Part shown: positions 62,227-64,000 of the stretch, in pieces
How positions within the stretch are numbered: the stretch's first letter is position 1
Layout: each line of letters starts with the position of its first letter
Assembly: GCF_000744705.1 (NCBI RefSeq)
Contig: NZ_JQML01000001.1
Span: 682,001 to 746,000, forward strand
DNA: 64,000 bases
Direction of reading: 5' to 3'
Source: Streptacidiphilus albus JL83
GTDB lineage: Bacteria; Actinomycetota; Actinomycetes; Streptomycetales; Streptomycetaceae
The notes under the pieces: generated by a model
The model's database searches: none
The model's input: only the letters and a program-made list of their open reading frames with translations
What the model was told of the DNA's origin: nothing
Translations under genes and position numbers: made by a program

Positions 62227-62778
62227 TCACCGGCCCGCCCCCGGGGGCCGGAGCCCGATCCAGTAGCGCCGCTCGGCACCGTGCCCGACGTCGCGGACGG
62301 CTTCGAGGACGCCGCCGCAGCGCTCGACCGTCCTGGCCGAGGCGGTGTTCCCGGCCTCGCAGACGATCAGCACCCGGTCCAGCCCGGCCGCCCCCGCCTC
62401 GTCGAGGATCCGGCCCAGCGCCCAGCCGGCCAGCCCGCGCCGGCGCGCGGACGGCCGGATGCCGTAGCCGATGTGGCCGTACTGCAGCACCTGGTCGCTG
62501 CGGCCGAGCCGCAGCGCGATCCCGCCGAGCAGCCGGTCGCCCTCGACGATCCACCGGTAGCGGACCGGCTCGGCCGACCCCGGCTCCGCCCCGGCCCCCG
62601 GCTGCGCCGCCGTTCCTCGCGTCAGCCGGGCCACCCAGGCCGCGAACCCGACCGGCGAGTCGACGTCGTCGGAGGGCAGCAGCCCGAAGCCGTCCTCGTG
62701 CAGCCCGGGACCCCACTCCCGGTGCGCCTCGGTCCAGGCGGCCTGCAGGCGGACGGTGGGTGCGATCAGTTCAGGCAT
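62227..62778 (-). CDS. GNAT-family N-acetyltransferase (RimJ/RimL-like)
   Basis: 183 aa. GNAT core: YRWIVEGDRLLGGIALRLGR, GHIGYGIRPSARRRGLAGWA (beta4 and acetyl-CoA loop RRRGLAG), VLIVCEAGNTASARTVERCG and the final RRYWIGL. The C-terminal NxxSARxxExxG pattern is typical of ribosomal-protein/antibiotic acetyltransferases of the RimJ/L type. Divergent from the DyP gene; substrate unknown. Confidence 0.92.
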   Translation of the reverse strand: MPELIAPTVRLQAAWTEAHREWGPGLHEDGFGLLPSDDVDSPVGFAAWVARLTRGTAAQPGAGAEPGSAEPVRYRWIVEGDRLLGGIALRLGRSDQVLQYGHIGYGIRPSARRRGLAGWALGRILDEAGAAGLDRVLIVCEAGNTASARTVERCGGVLEAVRDVGHGAERRYWIGLRPPGAGR

Positions 62779-62847
62779 GGCGAGACCCTAGCGACTCGCC
62801 CGGCGGCCGGCTCACCTGTTCCGGGCACCCGTGCGACGATGCTGACT

Positions 62848-63819
62848 ATGCCGACGCCACAAGCTGTGCTCAGTCCGCTGACCACCTCCTCGCTGTTCCT
62901 GGTGCTGACCGTCGACCCCGGCGGCGAGCCCGTGGTGCGCGAACTGCTCGCGGACCTGTCCGGCATCGAGCGGTCCATCGGCTTCAACCATCCCGAGGGG
63001 GAGCTCAGCGTCGTGGTCGGGATCGGCTCCGAGGTCTGGGAGCGGCTGCTGGACGGTCCCCGCCCGGCCGAACTGCATCCCTTCCCGGAGCTGCGGGGCA
63101 GTCGGCACCGAGCCCCGTCCACCCCGGGCGACCTGCTGTTCCACATCCGCGCCACCCGGCAGGACCTCTGCTTCTCCCTCGGCTCCGAGGTCATGGCCCG
63201 GCTGCGCGGCTCGGTCACGGTGGTCGACGAGGTGTCCGGCTTCGGCTACCTGGACCGGCGCGACCTGCTCGGCTTCGTCGACGGCACCGAGAACCCGGGC
63301 GGGCAGACCGCGGTCGACGCGGTGGTGATCGGCGCCGAGGACCCGGACTTCGCCGGCGGCTCCTACGTGATCGTGCAGAAGTACCTGCACGACCTCGACG
63401 CCTGGGAGCGGCTCCCGGTCGAGCAGCAGGAGCAGATCATCGGCCGCCGCAAGCTCAGCAACGTCGAGATCGACACGCCGGGCTCCCACGTCGTCCTCAA
63501 CACCATCACCGACCCGGACGGCACCGAGCGGAAGATCCTCCGCGACAACATGCCCTTCGGCAGCCCCGGCCGCGGCGAGTTCGGCACCTACTTCATCGGC
63601 TACGCGCGCACCCCCGCGGTCACCGAGGAGATGCTGCGCCACATGTTCCTCGGCGACGGGCCGGTCAGCCACGACCGGATCCTGGACTTCTCCACCGCGG
63701 TCACCGGAACCCTGTTCTTCGTTCCCACCGCCGACCTCCTGGACGACCTGGGCGACGAACCGCCGGCCACCGCCGACGAGCGGGGCTCGCTCGGGATCGG
63801 CGACCTGAAGACCCGCTAG
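62848..63819 (+). CDS. DyP-type haem peroxidase, encapsulin cargo
   Basis: 323 aa from ATG 62848. DyP family (class B, YfeX-like): GFVDGTENPGGQTAVDAVV with the catalytic Asp of GxxDG, VIVQKYLHDLDAWERLPVEQ, DTPGSHVVLNTI (likely haem His) and MPFGSPGRGEFGTYFIGYAR with the conserved Arg. The last residues, ERGSLGIGDLKTR, match the encapsulin cargo-loading peptide (SLGIGxLK). The encapsulin shell gene starts 45 bp downstream, so the enzyme is packaged inside the nanocompartment. Confidence 0.95.
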   Translation: MPTPQAVLSPLTTSSLFLVLTVDPGGEPVVRELLADLSGIERSIGFNHPEGELSVVVGIGSEVWERLLDGPRPAELHPFPELRGSRHRAPSTPGDLLFHIRATRQDLCFSLGSEVMARLRGSVTVVDEVSGFGYLDRRDLLGFVDGTENPGGQTAVDAVVIGAEDPDFAGGSYVIVQKYLHDLDAWERLPVEQQEQIIGRRKLSNVEIDTPGSHVVLNTITDPDGTERKILRDNMPFGSPGRGEFGTYFIGYARTPAVTEEMLRHMFLGDGPVSHDRILDFSTAVTGTLFFVPTADLLDDLGDEPPATADERGSLGIGDLKTR

Positions 63820-63864
63820 CACCGAAGCACCGGACCGAAGCACCGGATGGATGGAGAGAGCACC

Positions 63865-64000
63865 ATGGACAATCTGCACCGCGCACTCGCCCCGATCTCC
63901 GCAGCCGCCTGGGCCGAAATGGAGCAGGAGGCCCGGCGCACCTTCACCCGCCATGTGGCGGCCCGCCGCATCGTGGACGTGCCGGAGGCGGGCGGGCCCG
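63865..64000 (+). CDS. Encapsulin shell protein (family 1), 3' truncated by window end
   Basis: Only the first 45 codons are visible, from ATG 63865. MDNLHRALAPISAAAWAEME and TFTRHVAARRIVDVPEAGGP match the N-terminal arm and helix of family 1 (linocin M18-like) encapsulins, which line the shell interior and bind the cargo peptide. It directly follows its DyP cargo gene, the usual two-gene operon order. Confidence 0.93.
   Translation, partial: MDNLHRALAPISAAAWAEMEQEARRTFTRHVAARRIVDVPEAGGP

Overview
The window is very GC-rich with dense, strongly third-position-GC coding on both strands. Its content (SARP regulator, AfsA-family protein, GAF-ANTAR proteins, SigB/F-type sigma factor with many RsbW/STAS partners, bL37, encapsulin) points to a Streptomycetaceae-type actinomycete (Streptomyces, Kitasatospora or Streptacidiphilus). 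I cannot name the species. No rRNA, tRNA or CRISPR array was seen.

Regions: (1) 1-9.3 kb: two secreted peptidase genes (the first cut by the window edge), then small regulator/target pairs: MerR with an Old Yellow Enzyme, MarR with an FMN reductase, and TetR with a beta-hydroxyacid dehydrogenase. It also holds a His-rich metal-binding protein and a 25-aa ribosomal protein bL37 gene. (2) 10.26-12.03 kb: an IS1634-like insertion sequence that landed in a palindrome overlapping the stop codon of the dehydrogenase. (3) 12.3-15.6 kb: a KimA-like potassium transporter, an alanine-dehydrogenase-fold enzyme and a small Smr protein. (4) 15.7-24.8 kb: an island resembling hypoxia/dormancy (DevRS/OsdKR) loci: SPFH protein, GNAT, two universal stress proteins, a haem-GAF histidine kinase, its response regulator, a CBS-BON protein and two DUF5994 genes. 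A shared palindrome (GGnCCG-nn-CGGnCC core) lies in several of its promoters.

(5) 24.8-28.7 kb: PadR/SnoaL pair, CsbD-like and small membrane proteins, a fatty-acid desaturase and a PRC-barrel protein. (6) 28.8-46.6 kb: a stress-signalling block. A compact RsbR-RsbS-RsbT-phosphatase-hybrid kinase-phosphatase operon faces a sigma/STAS/RsbW operon. Further STAS and RsbW genes, a giant hybrid kinase with eight HAMP repeats and two GAF-ANTAR proteins follow. Together they should form a partner-switching network controlling the sigma factor at 36.0-37.0 kb.

(7) 46.6-60.1 kb: a biosynthetic cluster. A leftward operon supplies a dedicated type II fatty-acid set (KSIII, ACP, KS, ketoreductase). A rightward operon carries an AfsA-family butyrolactone-synthase-like protein, a KSIII-like protein without the usual His/Asn, an FAD monooxygenase, an HAD phosphatase, an SDR and an MFS exporter. 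A SARP activator and acyl-CoA carboxylase beta and epsilon subunits follow. A gamma-butyrolactone or butenolide-type small molecule is the simplest prediction. (8) 60.1-64 kb: two divergent orphan response regulators, a GNAT, and a DyP peroxidase with an encapsulin-targeting tail followed by the start of its encapsulin shell gene.

Four genes (MgtC-like, FMN reductase, one DUF5994, the giant HAMP kinase) each carry one single-base frameshift in otherwise intact coding sequence. They are either recent lesions or sequencing errors.
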